Positions 8,732 to 17,936 of a stretch of 64,000 nt of DNA are shown here, one piece after another. Every line of letters begins with the position of its first letter. Positions within the stretch are counted from its first letter, which is position 1. This DNA is from Opitutales bacterium. GTDB taxonomy: Bacteria; Verrucomicrobiota; Verrucomicrobiia; Opitutales; Seribacteraceae. The position numbers were made by a program, and so were the translations under genes. The stretch is from assembly GCA_028101545.1 (NCBI GenBank), contig JAOHKZ010000010.1:1-64000 (forward strand), in the 5' to 3' direction. The notes under the pieces were generated by a model that worked only from the letters and a program-made list of their open reading frames with translations, ran no database searches and was not told the DNA's origin.

Positions 8732-10573
8732 TCATTTTTTCTTATCTGCATTCATCTCGGGCCAAGAGAGAACACCGTCTCCATTTAAGTCAGCAGTCGG
8801 ATTCTTTTTTAAGTATGAGTTTTTCCAATGTTCATTTTGTAGAACTTTTTTTTCCTCTTCGGACATTTTCCTATGGGCAGTGAGTTCGGCCCATGACAGA
8901 GTTCCGTCCCCATTCGTATCAGCAGATGGATTTTTCTTAAAGAACAGGTCCTTCCAATACTCATTACTCTTTGGTTTTTCTGGAATACTTTCAGGAATGA
9001 TTGATAAAAGTTGCTTACGAAATCCGGTTAATTTTTTCTCGAATTTTGAATTCTGAGCCAAGTTATTCCATTCATGATCATCTTTGGCAGTGTGATAAAG
9101 TTCTTCTTTTCCATTTTCGTATCGGATATATCGCCAGTCCTTGAAACGGAGGGAATAATTTTGAAAAGCCGGATCATAGTACTGTGCCCATTTGTAGAGG
9201 GCAGTAATGGCATAGTCGGGTCCGTCCCATTTTCCATTTTTAGGATCTAATAGAAAAGGCTTCATGGAGAACCCATCCAATGGACGACCCCTATCATTTT
9301 TCATGGTATTGTCTGGTAACCCACACAAATCGATTAGGGTGGGGTATAAATCGACTAGTGAGACAGGTTGTTCGCATTCCTTGTTTTCTTTGGATACACC
9401 TGGTGCACGTATAATAAGAGGTACGCGTGTACTCTCCTGCCAAAGGGAGTTTTTATACAGGTAATCCTTTTCACCATTTCCCCAACCATGATCACTGGTG
9501 AATATCACAATCGTGTTCTTGTCTAGAGCGGTTTCTTGGAGAGTTTCCAAAATCTCTCCCACCAAATCATCGACCGAAGCGACCGAAGCCAGATAAGCCT
9601 GTATGAATTTCTTCAGAGCCAATTCACGGTCTCCGCTGTAGGATGCGACCAAGCTGTCATACATCTTGGTCCCGCGATCTCCACTCCGGTCATCCTCTTT
9701 GGAGGTCACGGTATGCTTGAAGGTGTCCTTGGAATCCCCCTTTTTGATCTTGGGTAATTGAATAGATTCTAAGGGAAATAGATCAAAGTACTTTTGAGGT
9801 ACAATTAGAGGCGTGTGTGGACGTACAAAGCCAACTCCCATAAAGAAAGGTTTTTCCTCTTTCGATTTTGCAAGTTCATTGAGTCGTTTTACCGCCCATT
9901 GAGCATTGAGTTCATCTCCGGTTGGATCACGGTCCTCGTCAGAATTATATTTCATTGCCCTTTGCTTACGCCAGCCCCCTGTGATCCAACTATATTTTTT
10001 TCTGGTGTCTGGAGACTGTTTATTTGAGAAATTTCCCAGGGGACCAAAGTTTCCGTCAATTATTCCAAAGTCATCTCTGAATGGCTTGGGTACACTCAGG
10101 TTCGGCATTTTGTCTTTTCCATCAAATAAAAAGGGTCCGTAGTCGGACGGATGTCCAAATTCCTTCCATTCCTGATGATCCCGGTTATGCATGACTTTAC
10201 CGGTTCCTAAAGTATGGTATCCATTTTTTCCAAAATGATCCATCATGGTTCGGGAATTTTTTAGAATTTCATTTTTATCCCAATCTTCAAAGCCGAACTG
10301 TTTAGATGTATGAGGATAAATTCCAGTTGCAAAGCTTGCCCTTGAGGGGTTGCAAATAGGAATGTTGCAATGGGCCTGGGTAAAAGAAACTCCACTCTCA
10401 ATCAGTTTACGGATATGTGGAGTCTTGGTTTGCGGATGTCCACCCAATGTTTCAATGTAATCATTCAGATCGTCGCAAACAATCAGGAGAACATTCGGTT
10501 TTTTGACTGAAAAAAGCGAAGATGAATAAAAGATTAAAACAAATAAGAATAAGTTACATTTGTGAAGGGACAT
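8732..10573 (-). CDS. Iduronate-2-sulfatase-like sulfatase with C-terminal EF-hands
   Basis: A 613-residue secreted sulfatase. A signal peptide covers about residues 1-22. Metal ligands are seen in IVCDDLND. The formylglycine motif is Cys74-Asn-Pro-Ser-Arg, needing maturation by an FGE-type enzyme not in this window. FTSDHGWGNGE near 365 supplies the late metal-binding Asp/His. The PICNPSRAS context and SLVDLYPTLIDLCGLP are typical of iduronate-2-sulfatase-like members. The last 65 residues are an addition to the family: two EF-hand loops, DTNGDGTLSWAE and DLNGDGVLSWPE, each after a Lys-Lys-Asn-Pro lead-in. It would desulfate a polysaccharide outside the cytoplasm; the sulfated substrate is unknown. 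Confidence 0.92.
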   Translation of the reverse strand: MSLHKCNLFLFVLIFYSSSLFSVKKPNVLLIVCDDLNDYIETLGGHPQTKTPHIRKLIESGVSFTQAHCNIPICNPSRASFATGIYPHTSKQFGFEDWDKNEILKNSRTMMDHFGKNGYHTLGTGKVMHNRDHQEWKEFGHPSDYGPFLFDGKDKMPNLSVPKPFRDDFGIIDGNFGPLGNFSNKQSPDTRKKYSWITGGWRKQRAMKYNSDEDRDPTGDELNAQWAVKRLNELAKSKEEKPFFMGVGFVRPHTPLIVPQKYFDLFPLESIQLPKIKKGDSKDTFKHTVTSKEDDRSGDRGTKMYDSLVASYSGDRELALKKFIQAYLASVASVDDLVGEILETLQETALDKNTIVIFTSDHGWGNGEKDYLYKNSLWQESTRVPLIIRAPGVSKENKECEQPVSLVDLYPTLIDLCGLPDNTMKNDRGRPLDGFSMKPFLLDPKNGKWDGPDYAITALYKWAQYYDPAFQNYSLRFKDWRYIRYENGKEELYHTAKDDHEWNNLAQNSKFEKKLTGFRKQLLSIIPESIPEKPKSNEYWKDLFFKKNPSADTNGDGTLSWAELTAHRKMSEEEKKVLQNEHWKNSYLKKNPTADLNGDGVLSWPEMNADKKK

Positions 10574-10586
10574 TTATCTATTGTTA

Positions 10587-10601
10587 GTCATTTTTTATGA
10601 C
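10587..10601. promoter_or_regulatory. Inverted repeat in sulfatase leader
   Basis: GTCAT-TTTTT-ATGAC, a perfect 5-bp inverted repeat with a 5-nt spacer, lies 14-28 bp upstream of the sulfatase ATG. The flanks (GTTA before, ATAAC after) nearly extend it. It could be an operator or leader hairpin; it is short enough to be chance. Confidence 0.25.
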
Positions 10602-10643
10602 ATAACAACGACATTTTGTGCTTATTGATCAAAGTTAAATTTT

Positions 10644-11285
10644 TCAGGATTTACGGTTATTCTGATAAATCTTTTCTAAGAAGGGAATTGAATCCCTAAA
10701 ATTTTTAATTTCTTCTGTCGTATTCTCTTTGAATTCCCAAAATTCAGATGGTGTAAGTCGGTTGGGTAGGTTTTGAATAGGATCAAAATAAGGATTTAAT
10801 GGGGTGATGATTTTAATATCAGTGAAAAGAGACCCAAAATCTGCCATGGGTGTGAGTATTAAATTTAGATCAAAGGAAGGTTTTTCCCATGTAAATTTTT
10901 CCAAGTTTATATTTTTTATAAAATCCAAATCCCGTTGAAATTCAAATTCCACTAAGTCTTCAATCAGGGATAGGTCTTGTGCAGATTTATTTTTTTCAGG
11001 TTTTTCAAACCCTTTAAAAATCAGAAAGGAGATCATGCACAATGAGAAAGAGGCAAAAGCAAGCCGGGGAAGATAGAAAGTAGAGTTGCGGTTGGTTTTT
11101 TTAATTTTTCTATCTGGTTTACTCTTATTTTTTATTAAGTCCAAGAATTGGTTGACTTCATTTCTGTGCTTTTCTGATTGGAATGATGAATGTTTTTCTG
11201 ACTTTGCTTCACGCCTCAGCTTTTCAATGACTTTCTTTTCCTCTTCATTGCAGGGTTTATTTTGAAGAATGGATTTTATACTCAT
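10644..11285 (-). CDS. Single-TM protein coupled to ECF sigma factor (putative anti-sigma)
   Basis: A 213-residue protein with a charged cytoplasmic-looking N-terminus (about 1-65, Lys/Glu-rich), one membrane segment at about 70-92, and an outer part with no recognisable domain (LNLILTPMADFGSLFTDIKI, LPNRLTPSEFWEF). Its start overlaps the stop of the sigma factor gene by 4 bp, the usual arrangement for an anti-sigma partner. It lacks the zinc-binding His-x3-Cys-x2-Cys motif of the ZAS family, so the anti-sigma role rests on gene order and topology only. Confidence 0.6.
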   Translation of the reverse strand: MSIKSILQNKPCNEEEKKVIEKLRREAKSEKHSSFQSEKHRNEVNQFLDLIKNKSKPDRKIKKTNRNSTFYLPRLAFASFSLCMISFLIFKGFEKPEKNKSAQDLSLIEDLVEFEFQRDLDFIKNINLEKFTWEKPSFDLNLILTPMADFGSLFTDIKIITPLNPYFDPIQNLPNRLTPSEFWEFKENTTEEIKNFRDSIPFLEKIYQNNRKS

Positions 11286-11827
11286 AACTTGATTGGATTT
11301 GATTTAAAATACTTGGCAATTTTTTTACGGGACCGATGCAAAATGACTTTGATCGCAATTTCACTTTTTCCCATAATATTAGCCACTTCATTAATAGTTA
11401 GCTCTTCGCCATAATGTAAACGAAGGCTTGCATATGCAGTTTTAGAGAGGATTTGTTTTGCCTTTCCCCAGACTATTCCGATTTCGTGATCATTTTCTGT
11501 TCTTGGATGACTTTCAGCAAAGCTTTCATCCATTGCAACCTCAGCTTTTCTTTTTGATCTTTTGAGAGAGTTTAGGGCGAGATTACGGGCAATCGTGAAG
11601 ATCCAGGGGGCAAAAGTTTTTTTTGAATGGTAATAGGAAACTTTTTGATAAGCTCTGAGTAAAGTTTCCTGTGTAATGTCAGATGCAAATGCATCGTTTC
11701 CATAGGTCAACAAAAACCGATGAAGTCGGGGCCAATATCTCTTTGCCAACTCCTCAAAATCTGCCATGTCACCCTGTTGGGCACGAATGGCAAGTTCCTC
11801 GTCCGAAAAAGATTTCTTGTTTTGCAA
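11282..11827 (-). CDS. ECF-type RNA polymerase sigma factor
   Basis: A 181-residue sigma-70-family protein with region 2 at about residues 20-90 (FEELAKRYWPRLHRFL, DITQETLLRAYQKV, APWIFTIARNLALNSLKR) and region 4 at about 125-175 (LRLHYGEELTINEVANIMG, then a basic recognition helix KVILHRSRKKI). The only in-frame start is TTG 11827, since a stop lies two codons upstream. It lies 25 bp after a secreted-protein gene and overlaps the single-TM gene by 4 bp, suggesting a three-gene operon for envelope-linked signalling. The TTG start may keep its level low; that is inference. Confidence 0.93.
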   Translation of the reverse strand: MQNKKSFSDEELAIRAQQGDMADFEELAKRYWPRLHRFLLTYGNDAFASDITQETLLRAYQKVSYYHSKKTFAPWIFTIARNLALNSLKRSKRKAEVAMDESFAESHPRTENDHEIGIVWGKAKQILSKTAYASLRLHYGEELTINEVANIMGKSEIAIKVILHRSRKKIAKYFKSNPIKL

Positions 11828-11852
11828 AGTTTAAAGTAGAGATAAACAGCTT

Positions 11853-12827
11853 TTATTCCTGGATGGATGAATTTTCTTTAACTTTTCTTTTTTTCGCCAT
11901 TTCTTCTTCAATTATTTTAACCATAACAGAAGTATCTATTTCGAGTTGCATTCCAACGATTTGATTTTTTCGGGAAACGGAAGTTTTGATATGGGGGATG
12001 ATTTTATTCAGTTTAGGGTCATTTTGAAAAAGAGGCTCTATCTCTGTGCTCATGGAGAGCAGGCTCGAAACTCCCCTTAAAATGTTTTCCATATGTTCGG
12101 CGGTTTCAATATTCTCGGTATTCATAACACATGTTATCTGAATTGATGCCTCAGATTCACCCAATGCTAATCCTGCCCAATCGAGCTTTTCCATAATAGC
12201 TTGCTCGGTCGCCGATATCGATTTGCCTGGTTTTTCCATTTTTCTCACCTCGGGGATTTGGGCTGTTATGGTTGCAATAGGTTTTTTTACCAACTCGTTT
12301 AGGCGATCCAGAATAGGGTTGTTTTTCTGTTTTTTATTATTCCCTAACCGGGCGTTCAACCCAGCTTTTAGTAATTCTTCATTGGTGGCGGCCATCATAC
12401 TATCAGGACCCAGGGGTGAAAAGGCCCCTTTGGGTGCGGAGTATATTTTTTGCCCTTTAACTGTTTTGATTTCTATTTTTTCGTTCAGACTGGCAAAGCC
12501 TTCAAGTTGTTTTGTATTAAACCCTGCATTGGCATAAACTACGCCTTCATTCTTTTTCCCGGATCCATAGGCAGTCATGAAACCTAATTGATCTACATCC
12601 ACGCCAAATGCATTTCTTAAACCAGTCAGTTTTTGTTTCATTTGAGGAAATTTACGAATTTCCTCTAATACCAAGGCTCCGATCTTCGATGTACGAAATG
12701 CTTCGAAGTCGAGATGAGCAATCCAATTTGCACTTGGAGGGATTTTTTCCTGACCGATTTGTTTTTGCGATGCTAAGCCCATTATTGGGACTAAGAGAAT
12801 TGAGAGCAATGGAAGGAGTTTTTTCAT
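11853..12827 (-). CDS. Secreted protein of unknown function, first gene of sigma operon
   Basis: A 324-residue protein with a clear signal peptide (MKKLLPLLSILLVPIMGLAS). The mature part is alpha/beta-like, with WIAHLDFEAFRTSKIGALVL near the start, a GFMTAYGSGKKNEGVVYANA strand region and a Lys/Glu-rich C-terminus. I do not recognise a named domain, although similar secreted proteins occur beside sigma factors in PVC bacteria. It begins the operon that continues with the ECF sigma factor (25-bp gap) and the single-TM protein, so it may be a signal input or target of that system. Confidence 0.7.
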   Translation of the reverse strand: MKKLLPLLSILLVPIMGLASQKQIGQEKIPPSANWIAHLDFEAFRTSKIGALVLEEIRKFPQMKQKLTGLRNAFGVDVDQLGFMTAYGSGKKNEGVVYANAGFNTKQLEGFASLNEKIEIKTVKGQKIYSAPKGAFSPLGPDSMMAATNEELLKAGLNARLGNNKKQKNNPILDRLNELVKKPIATITAQIPEVRKMEKPGKSISATEQAIMEKLDWAGLALGESEASIQITCVMNTENIETAEHMENILRGVSSLLSMSTEIEPLFQNDPKLNKIIPHIKTSVSRKNQIVGMQLEIDTSVMVKIIEEEMAKKRKVKENSSIQE

Positions 12828-12976
12828 ATCGAGGCTTTCGGTTTAAGTTGGTTTGATTGATTAGGTACACCCTTTCTACAAACCTCAATTTTAAAAGGTT
12901 ACAAAATTTTTTAATAATTCTTAATTAAATATAAGCTTTTGAGGAATGTTTAGTATTTTGGGTCAAATTTATTTAC

Positions 12977-13114
12977 CTAAACGCAAGGTATTTGAGGTTC
13001 ATCATTCCTTTCTTCAATACCTGGCTTTACAAAACGAATGAAAGGATCTCCATTAAATTGACTGGGCTTGATTTTTATAACCTGTTCGGCATCTTGATCC
13101 GTGATTCGATTTAA
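12977..13114 (-). pseudogene. Short open fragment, probable gene remnant
   Basis: In the 296-bp spacer downstream of the first DUF1501 gene, one minus-strand frame is open for about 45 codons between stops and reads RITDQDAEQVIKIKPSQFNG, then DPFIRFVKPGIEERNDEP. It has no start codon but a protein-like composition. It is most easily read as the 3' end of a deleted gene; I do not recognise the family. Confidence 0.35.
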
Positions 13115-13123
13115 TTAAAAGGC

Positions 13124-14542
13124 TTATGAAATTATATCCTTAATCACATGAGCTTCGTCATCAACTCCAGTTAACCTAAAGTCTAAGCCCTGATGCTTAT
13201 GGGTGAAAAATTGCGATTGAATACCCATTTGATGTAGCATGGTTGCATGAAAATCTCGGACATGAACAATATTCTCCTCAGCGTTGTACCCAAAATCATC
13301 TGTATTGCCGTAGGATATACCCCCTTTGATTCCGCCACCCGCCATCCAAATAGAGAAGCCTTTGATGTGATGATCCCGGCCATTTCCCTGAGCCATCGGA
13401 GTGCGTCCAAATTCACCGCCCCAAACCACCAGAGTGTCTTCGAGCATTCCGCGTTGTTTTAAATCCTGTACCAGAGCCGCAGAACCCTGGTCCACCAGGT
13501 TGGCGGTTTTTTGAACATTATTTTTGACTCCTCCATGATGATCCCATCCCCGGTGGTATAAGTGAATAAAGCGAACTCCGCGTTCGGCAAGGCGGCGGGC
13601 GAGTAAACAATTGCTGGCAAAAGATCCGTCTCCAGGTTTGGCCCCGTACATATCAAGAATATGCTTTGGTTCGTTTGAAACATCCATGAGATCTGGCACG
13701 CTTGCCTGCATGCGAAATGCCATTTCATATTGGCTGATTTTTGTGGAAATCTCAGGATCACGATACGAAAGATTTCCAATGCGATTTAACTGGTTAACCG
13801 AATCGATTACCGCCCGCTGATCTTTATTGGTTACCCCATTTGGATTGCTCAGATAAAGAACTGGGTCTCCCTTACTATGGAAATGAACACCCTGGTATTT
13901 ACTGGGTAAGAATCCACTGTGCCATTGCCGGGATGCAATCGGTTGGTTTTGGCCGCCACCCACTGAGGTAAGTACGACAAATCCGGGGAGGTTATTGGTT
14001 TCGGCACCTAATCCATATAGAACCCACGACCCCATGCTTGGACGTCCGGAAATTTGGGTGCCAGTGTTCATGTATGTGTGAGCGGGATCATGATTGATCT
14101 GCTCCGTGGTCATAGACCGGATAATGCACATGTCGTCGGCGATCTCTCCAATCTTTGGAAAAGCCGTGCTGAAGAACTGTCCAGACTTACCCCATTTTTT
14201 AAATTCCAGTTGGGGTGCGAAGCATTTCAATTGTTTGCCTTGCAACTGGGCGATAGGCTGGCCCTTAGTAATGGATTCAGGCATGGGTTTACCATCCATT
14301 TCCTTGAGCTTGGGCTTGTAGTCAAAAGTTTCCAAGTGGGAAGGGCCTCCAGCCATACAGAGAAAAATGACCCGTTTTGCTTTCGGGTTTCCACTTAGTT
14401 TCGCATGCGGGGGCAGGTTGGCTGGCCAGGCTTGTGGGTTGGCCATTGCATTACCTCCAAGCATACTTGAAAGGGCTGTTGAACCAATTCCCACGGTTGC
14501 TTGGTTTAAAAAAGTTCTTCGATTTATAAAAGTTGGATTCAT
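13124..14542 (-). CDS. DUF1501 protein, Tat-exported (pair 1)
   Basis: A member of the DUF1501 family, which belongs to the alkaline-phosphatase/sulfatase fold group. I chose ATG 14542 over a longer reading because it lies 13 bp after the PSD1 stop and puts the Tat motif INRRTFLNQATVGIGSTALS at the N-terminus. Family blocks follow: VIFLCMAGGPSHLETFDYKP, the GRPSMGSWVLYGLG block, LLARRLAERGVRFIHLYHRG, TLVVWGGEFGRTP, and the C-terminal DFHATMLHQMGI. DUF1501 genes are almost always paired with PSD1 genes in PVC bacteria, as here. The biochemical role is not established. Confidence 0.92.
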   Translation of the reverse strand: MNPTFINRRTFLNQATVGIGSTALSSMLGGNAMANPQAWPANLPPHAKLSGNPKAKRVIFLCMAGGPSHLETFDYKPKLKEMDGKPMPESITKGQPIAQLQGKQLKCFAPQLEFKKWGKSGQFFSTAFPKIGEIADDMCIIRSMTTEQINHDPAHTYMNTGTQISGRPSMGSWVLYGLGAETNNLPGFVVLTSVGGGQNQPIASRQWHSGFLPSKYQGVHFHSKGDPVLYLSNPNGVTNKDQRAVIDSVNQLNRIGNLSYRDPEISTKISQYEMAFRMQASVPDLMDVSNEPKHILDMYGAKPGDGSFASNCLLARRLAERGVRFIHLYHRGWDHHGGVKNNVQKTANLVDQGSAALVQDLKQRGMLEDTLVVWGGEFGRTPMAQGNGRDHHIKGFSIWMAGGGIKGGISYGNTDDFGYNAEENIVHVRDFHATMLHQMGIQSQFFTHKHQGLDFRLTGVDDEAHVIKDIIS

Positions 14543-14555
14543 GATTCGAGCAAAA

Positions 14556-17500
14556 TTAGAAGCGGGCGGTGGTTTCATACATATTGAGTAGGGTGCGGGA
14601 TACACTGGTCCAAGCGGCTAATTCTGAAACACTCAGGTTTTTATTGTATGTTTTCTGTCCTGTTTCCACCAAAGCCAAAGCAGCTTCTTCATCTTTTTGA
14701 TAACGATTCCGTTGTTGGGAAAGGAGTTCAGTCATCACTTGGGCTTCTTCCTTCGTGGGCTTACGGGTAAGGGCACATTGAAAAGCGTATTGAATTTTTG
14801 CTACATCCTCTTTATCGGAATTCGAAAGAATCTTTTCAGCAAATACACGGGCGGCTTCCACGAAGACCGGATCGTTGAGCATCACAAGGGCTTGTTGAGG
14901 AATATTGGATCTTGGTCTTTCTGCGGTACATTCCTCACGACTTGGTGCATCAAAGGCAAGCATGGCTGGATGGGTAAAGCTACGGCAATGAAAAGTGTAG
15001 AGACCTCTGCGATAGAGATCGTCTTCTTTACCAGCTTGCCATTTACGGGCCGGGAAATTCAAGTGCTGCCAATACCCTGCTGGTTGATATGGCTTAACAC
15101 TTGTTCCACCAATATTTGAAACAAGTAACCCACTTATCGACAGAGCCGTATCTCTTACAAACTCTGCGTCCACTCTGTACCTGGACTGCCTGGCATATAG
15201 GCGGTTGAGTGGATCGGCCATTGCTAATTTTTCTGTAGGTGCCGAGCTTTGTTTATAGGCATAGGAGGTAACTAAGCTACGAATTAACTGTTTAACATCC
15301 CACCCATTATTACGAAATTCAGATGCAAGGTGGTCAAGCAACTTGGGATGAGTGGGAGGTTCACCCTGTCCACCAAGATCTTCAAGCCGTCGCGACAACC
15401 CATAGCCGAAAAAGATTTTCCAGATTCGATTGGTAAAGGCACGGGCGGGTAGGGGATTATCATCGCTTACTACCCATTTCGCTAGGTCGAGCCGGTTCGC
15501 ATTACGGTTCTTGATATTCAGTTTTCCCATGAATTCAGGAATGGCGGGTTCGACCACTTCGCCAGTCTCATCCAACCAGTTTCCACGAGGTAAAATTCGC
15601 ACCATCCGTTTGTTGCCAGTCTGAGAGACCAGCATGCTACGAAATTTGTTTTTATGATTCTTGATTGCATCGATTGCTTTTTTTACAGCCAAGTCCAGGG
15701 ATGCAATTTCACTCTGCGTATCTTGCAGTTTTTTTCGAATCTCTAAGGCACTCTTAGGGATACCTTTGAAAACATAGCTTAAGAAATAATGGGAAAGAGA
15801 TTTTTTTTCTGTTTCTGGACGATCACTTTCTTTTTTCTTGGCTAGAGTTTGAATGTTTACAGGTAATGATTTGTTACTTCTGGCAAGTGTTATCCATTTT
15901 TTGAGTGAAAAATCAGGGTCCTGCCTGGGATCAATTCTTGTATTTACTCCCACCTTATCCCAATAAAGTGTTCCATCCCACTGAGTGAATGCAATCCCAT
16001 TGATTTTATCATTAGGCTTTAGACCCATGTTCTTGGCTGTTACAGAAAGACGAACCCATTTTTTCAACTCAGGTAATGGGCCAATTTTTATACGGCTTGT
16101 GGTATTTTCTTTTCCATAGGGTATTAGGGATTCGCCCCAATAAGCACGGCGCGACCAGCTACCGTCGTTAAACTGAAGCATAATTTGCTTGGGTGGATTC
16201 TTGGGGTCTAAGTATACATAGGCAAAAAATTCATCTTCTTCTGAAAAAATATGATGGGGGTTTTTAGAGTTTATAAAGTAGTGCTGGTTGTTTCCCTGCC
16301 CAGTCCGCATAATTGATTTTGATCCAGAGAAAACAGGGTTCTCTGTAAGTTTCCACTCACCATTCAGATCAGCATCAGACGGGGCAGAATCTTCGACGAA
16401 AATTCTTTCCTTCTTCTGAACTTCATCTCTGTTTGGTTCGGAATAGGAGAAGTTGGCAAGCATCTCTTTAAGTTCTTTAGCTAACACCTTTTCTTCTTGC
16501 TGGATCTTTGGTTTATGAAGGTTTCTTTTTTGTTCAGATTCCTTTCTATCCAGTTCAAGTTCTGAGAGTTTCATTTCCTGTTCAGGAGTTGGCAGGTAAA
16601 GGTTAGGATTTCTTTTACCCACAGGTCTTTCTTGAATATCCGCAAAAAATGCGGCCAAAGAATAAAAATCTTTAATGGTAAAAGGATCATATTTATGATC
16701 ATGGCACTGTGCACATCCAGTAGTGGCACCCATCCAGACAACTCCGAAGTTGCGAACCCGGTCAGCCTGATAAATTGCAAGGTATTCCTTAGCCTGTGCA
16801 CCTCCTTCTTGTGTGGTTTGAAGAAGTCGATTATAGCCGGAGGCAATTTTCTGGCTTTTACTTGCCTCGGGCAGTAAATCTCCTGCCAGGTTCTCAATTA
16901 CGAATTGATCATAGCTCATGTTTTGATTGAAGGCATCGATGACATAGTCTCGATATGCTGAGACCTCCATGAAATTATCACTGTGATAACCAATCGTATC
17001 CGAATAGCGGACAAGGTCTAACCAGTGCACAGCCATGCGCTCTCCGAATCGTTGGTCGGCAAGTAAACGATCAACTAATTGATCGTAAGAATTATCCGAT
17101 TTGTCATTTAAAAATTGATTGGCTTCATCCAGGGTAGGGGGCATGCCCAGTAGGTCAAAGTATAGGCGACGAAGAAGCGTCTTCTTTTCAGTTGGTTGAG
17201 CAAAGGAATAAGCCTCTGATTCCAGTTTTTTCGCTAGGAAACGGTCAACGGGATGCTTGGATTTCGTTTTGGTGACCTGAGTTGGAACAGAGGGGTTATC
17301 AATCGGAAGGAAAGACCAATGTTCCTCATATTCGGCTCCCTGTTTAATCCAATCTTCGAGGATTTTCTTTTGTTTTTGGGTTAGGCGCTTACCGCTTTCC
17401 GGAGGAGGCATGAGCTCATCCTTATCATTGCTATGTAGCCGGAAAACAAGTTCGCTCTCCTCAGGTTTGCCGGGAACAACGGCAGAGTATCCACCGAGAT

Positions 17501-17699
17501 CGCCCAAGGCTCCTTCAGATAAATCAAGCCTGAGCTTTGCTTCGCGGGTGTTTTTATCGGGACCGTGACAGTGGAAGCAATACTCTGAAAGTATGGGACG
17601 GACTTCGTTCGTAAAGTCAACAGCGGGGGTAGCATTAAGTAATGAAGCTAAAGGTAAATTTAGAAAGAAAAGAAGCAAATGAGGTTTACGATAGTTCAT
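14556..17699 (-). CDS. PSD1 (DUF1549/DUF1553) cytochrome c-like protein (pair 1)
   Basis: A 1,047-residue exported protein. After a signal peptide (1-24) comes the PSCyt1 cytochrome domain with a haem c motif Cys41-Phe-His-Cys44-His and a later MPPPES axial-methionine region. DUF1549 (PSCyt2) follows, with LLRRLYFDLLGMPPTLDEA and a second CxxCH (CAQCHDHKYDPF), a typical family feature. A beta-rich insert occupies roughly residues 400-590 (SWSRRAYWGESLIPYGKEN, GTLYWDKVGVNT). PSD1/DUF1553 makes up the C-terminal third (ARAFTNRIWKIFFGYGLSRR, PSREECTAERPRSNIPQQAL). It is transcribed just ahead of its DUF1501 partner. An envelope redox role linked to polymer breakdown is the usual suggestion but is unproven. 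Confidence 0.93.
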   Translation of the reverse strand: MNYRKPHLLLFFLNLPLASLLNATPAVDFTNEVRPILSEYCFHCHGPDKNTREAKLRLDLSEGALGDLGGYSAVVPGKPEESELVFRLHSNDKDELMPPPESGKRLTQKQKKILEDWIKQGAEYEEHWSFLPIDNPSVPTQVTKTKSKHPVDRFLAKKLESEAYSFAQPTEKKTLLRRLYFDLLGMPPTLDEANQFLNDKSDNSYDQLVDRLLADQRFGERMAVHWLDLVRYSDTIGYHSDNFMEVSAYRDYVIDAFNQNMSYDQFVIENLAGDLLPEASKSQKIASGYNRLLQTTQEGGAQAKEYLAIYQADRVRNFGVVWMGATTGCAQCHDHKYDPFTIKDFYSLAAFFADIQERPVGKRNPNLYLPTPEQEMKLSELELDRKESEQKRNLHKPKIQQEEKVLAKELKEMLANFSYSEPNRDEVQKKERIFVEDSAPSDADLNGEWKLTENPVFSGSKSIMRTGQGNNQHYFINSKNPHHIFSEEDEFFAYVYLDPKNPPKQIMLQFNDGSWSRRAYWGESLIPYGKENTTSRIKIGPLPELKKWVRLSVTAKNMGLKPNDKINGIAFTQWDGTLYWDKVGVNTRIDPRQDPDFSLKKWITLARSNKSLPVNIQTLAKKKESDRPETEKKSLSHYFLSYVFKGIPKSALEIRKKLQDTQSEIASLDLAVKKAIDAIKNHKNKFRSMLVSQTGNKRMVRILPRGNWLDETGEVVEPAIPEFMGKLNIKNRNANRLDLAKWVVSDDNPLPARAFTNRIWKIFFGYGLSRRLEDLGGQGEPPTHPKLLDHLASEFRNNGWDVKQLIRSLVTSYAYKQSSAPTEKLAMADPLNRLYARQSRYRVDAEFVRDTALSISGLLVSNIGGTSVKPYQPAGYWQHLNFPARKWQAGKEDDLYRRGLYTFHCRSFTHPAMLAFDAPSREECTAERPRSNIPQQALVMLNDPVFVEAARVFAEKILSNSDKEDVAKIQYAFQCALTRKPTKEEAQVMTELLSQQRNRYQKDEEAALALVETGQKTYNKNLSVSELAAWTSVSRTLLNMYETTARF

Positions 17700-17936
17700 T
17701 GAAATTAATGATTTTTAACAAAATTGGATCATTTAAATATAAAACAAAGGTATGAAGTTTGAAACCGCATATTGCGTCAAAATTTTGTTTTATTACGACA
17801 TGATGAAATATTCTGATGTCTTCATTCTTTAAAAAAAAATTATTTTCTGTTACTATTCACCCCGTATTCGATAATTTCTAAACTAAGCAAATTAATCAGA
17901 GGCAACATTATTAACGGAGCACAAAAAGGCGTTCGT
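17700..17936. other. Promoter-side spacer of the first PSD1-DUF1501 operon
   Basis: A 237-bp AT-rich spacer between the ROK stop and the PSD1 start. It should contain the operon promoter, but I could not assign boxes with confidence. No open frame, repeat or terminator was seen. An ATGTCGT element on the minus strand (about 17796-17802) also occurs in the sulfatase leader near 10610; this may be chance. Confidence 0.3.

Noticed and set aside
14543-14605. N-terminal extension of the first DUF1501 protein
   Set aside because: It lies largely inside the PSD1 gene and would push the Tat motif away from the N-terminus; ATG 14542 fits both spacing and signal.
17796-17802. Shared ATGTCGT motif upstream of PSD1 pair 1 and sulfatase 1 as a regulon box
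   Set aside because: Seven bases in two AT-rich leaders is not significant, and it is missing before pair 2 and sulfatase 2.
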